Shown here: in pieces, positions 14,182 through 14,285 of the stretch
How the letters are laid out: the number at the start of each line of letters is the position of its first letter
Numbering within the stretch: the first letter of the stretch is position 1
DNA from: Bacteroidota bacterium
Lineage (GTDB): Bacteria; Bacteroidota; Rhodothermia; Rhodothermales; JAAAOL01
Reading direction: 5' to 3'
NCBI GenBank assembly: GCA_009908885.1
Contig: JAAAOL010000046.1
Coordinates: 1-14,285, forward strand
DNA length: 14,285 nucleotides
The notes under the pieces: generated by a model
Seen by the model: only the letters and a program-made list of their open reading frames with translations
What the model was told of the DNA's origin: nothing
Database searches by the model: none
Made by a program: the position numbers and the translations under genes

Positions 14182-14285
14182 ATGCGAACCAGCTCTAAAA
14201 TTCTGCTCCTGCTGATCGCCCTCGTCGGAGGCGGGCTGGTCTGGATGGCCAGCCGGGCGGACGAGGCCGAGATCGAAGCTGCCGT
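14182..14285 (+). CDS. Start of a secreted or membrane-anchored protein (partial)
   Basis: Only the first 34 codons are inside the window. MRTSSKILLLLIALVGGGLVWMASRADEAEIEAA shows a basic start and a hydrophobic helix at 7-22, followed by a polar acidic stretch, so it is a signal peptide or N-terminal membrane anchor. The open end prevents family assignment. A periplasmic adaptor of an efflux system would look like this, but so would many others. Codon use is GC-rich like the chromosomal genes on the left. Confidence 0.6.
   Translation, partial: MRTSSKILLLLIALVGGGLVWMASRADEAEIEAA

Noticed and set aside
1..14285. CRISPR arrays, tRNA, rRNA and insertion sequences
   Set aside because: No spaced direct repeats, no tRNA cloverleaf, no rRNA-like stretch and no transposase or terminal inverted repeats were found. 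The heptamer array has no spacers.

Overview
The window is chromosomal DNA from a high-GC member of the Bacteroidota/Rhodothermota group (Salinibacter/Rhodothermus-like). This is inferred from several things: a Bacteroidota-style TonB with Pro/Glu-rich linker, a lipoprotein whose mature N-terminus carries the GGP-x-DTTPP signature typical of Bacteroidota Ig-like (Big_5) lipoproteins, a GC level of roughly two thirds in the housekeeping genes, and the near absence of Shine-Dalgarno sequences before most starts. No species can be named from the sequence alone.

Left part (1-6935), all genes on the minus strand. In transcription order these are a glutamate dehydrogenase (5628-6935), a secreted/membrane-anchored protein of unknown function (4917-5540), a Big_5 lipoprotein (3198-4907), the fused NAD(P)H-hydrate epimerase/dehydratase nnrE-nnrD (1509-3143), and a VanZ-like membrane protein whose start overlaps the nnr stop (ATGA). 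The last four are tightly packed and look co-transcribed. A separate TonB gene (225-890) follows and ends in a clear intrinsic terminator (157-195). A small tandem heptamer repeat lies left of it.

Middle part (6936-11893), plus strand. A divergent intergenic region separates gdh from a TrmH/SpoU-type RNA 2'-O-methyltransferase (7140-7931). Then come an alanine dehydrogenase (7989-9209), a tiny two-helix membrane protein (9254-9490), a cluster of hairpins, a DUF5684-like membrane protein with the only textbook Shine-Dalgarno in the window (9658-10080) and its terminator-like hairpin, and a stand-alone urocanase gene hutU (10232-11893). gdh, ald and hutU all act in amino-acid nitrogen metabolism but do not form one operon.

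Right part (11894-14285) is accessory. A small VapB/AbrB-like antitoxin gene (11989-12198) overlaps what appears to be the first dozen codons of a decayed PIN-domain toxin. Immediately after it begins a clearly lower-GC two-gene cassette: an ABC/OLD-type AAA ATPase (12255-13385) overlapping a TOPRIM/DUF4276-like putative nuclease (13375-14127). This resembles the architecture of anti-phage systems such as OLD, Gabija and PARIS, and is the best candidate for an unrecognised defence system here. It seems to have landed on the toxin half of an older toxin-antitoxin pair. The host-like GC returns at 14182 with the start of a secreted or membrane-anchored protein cut by the window edge.
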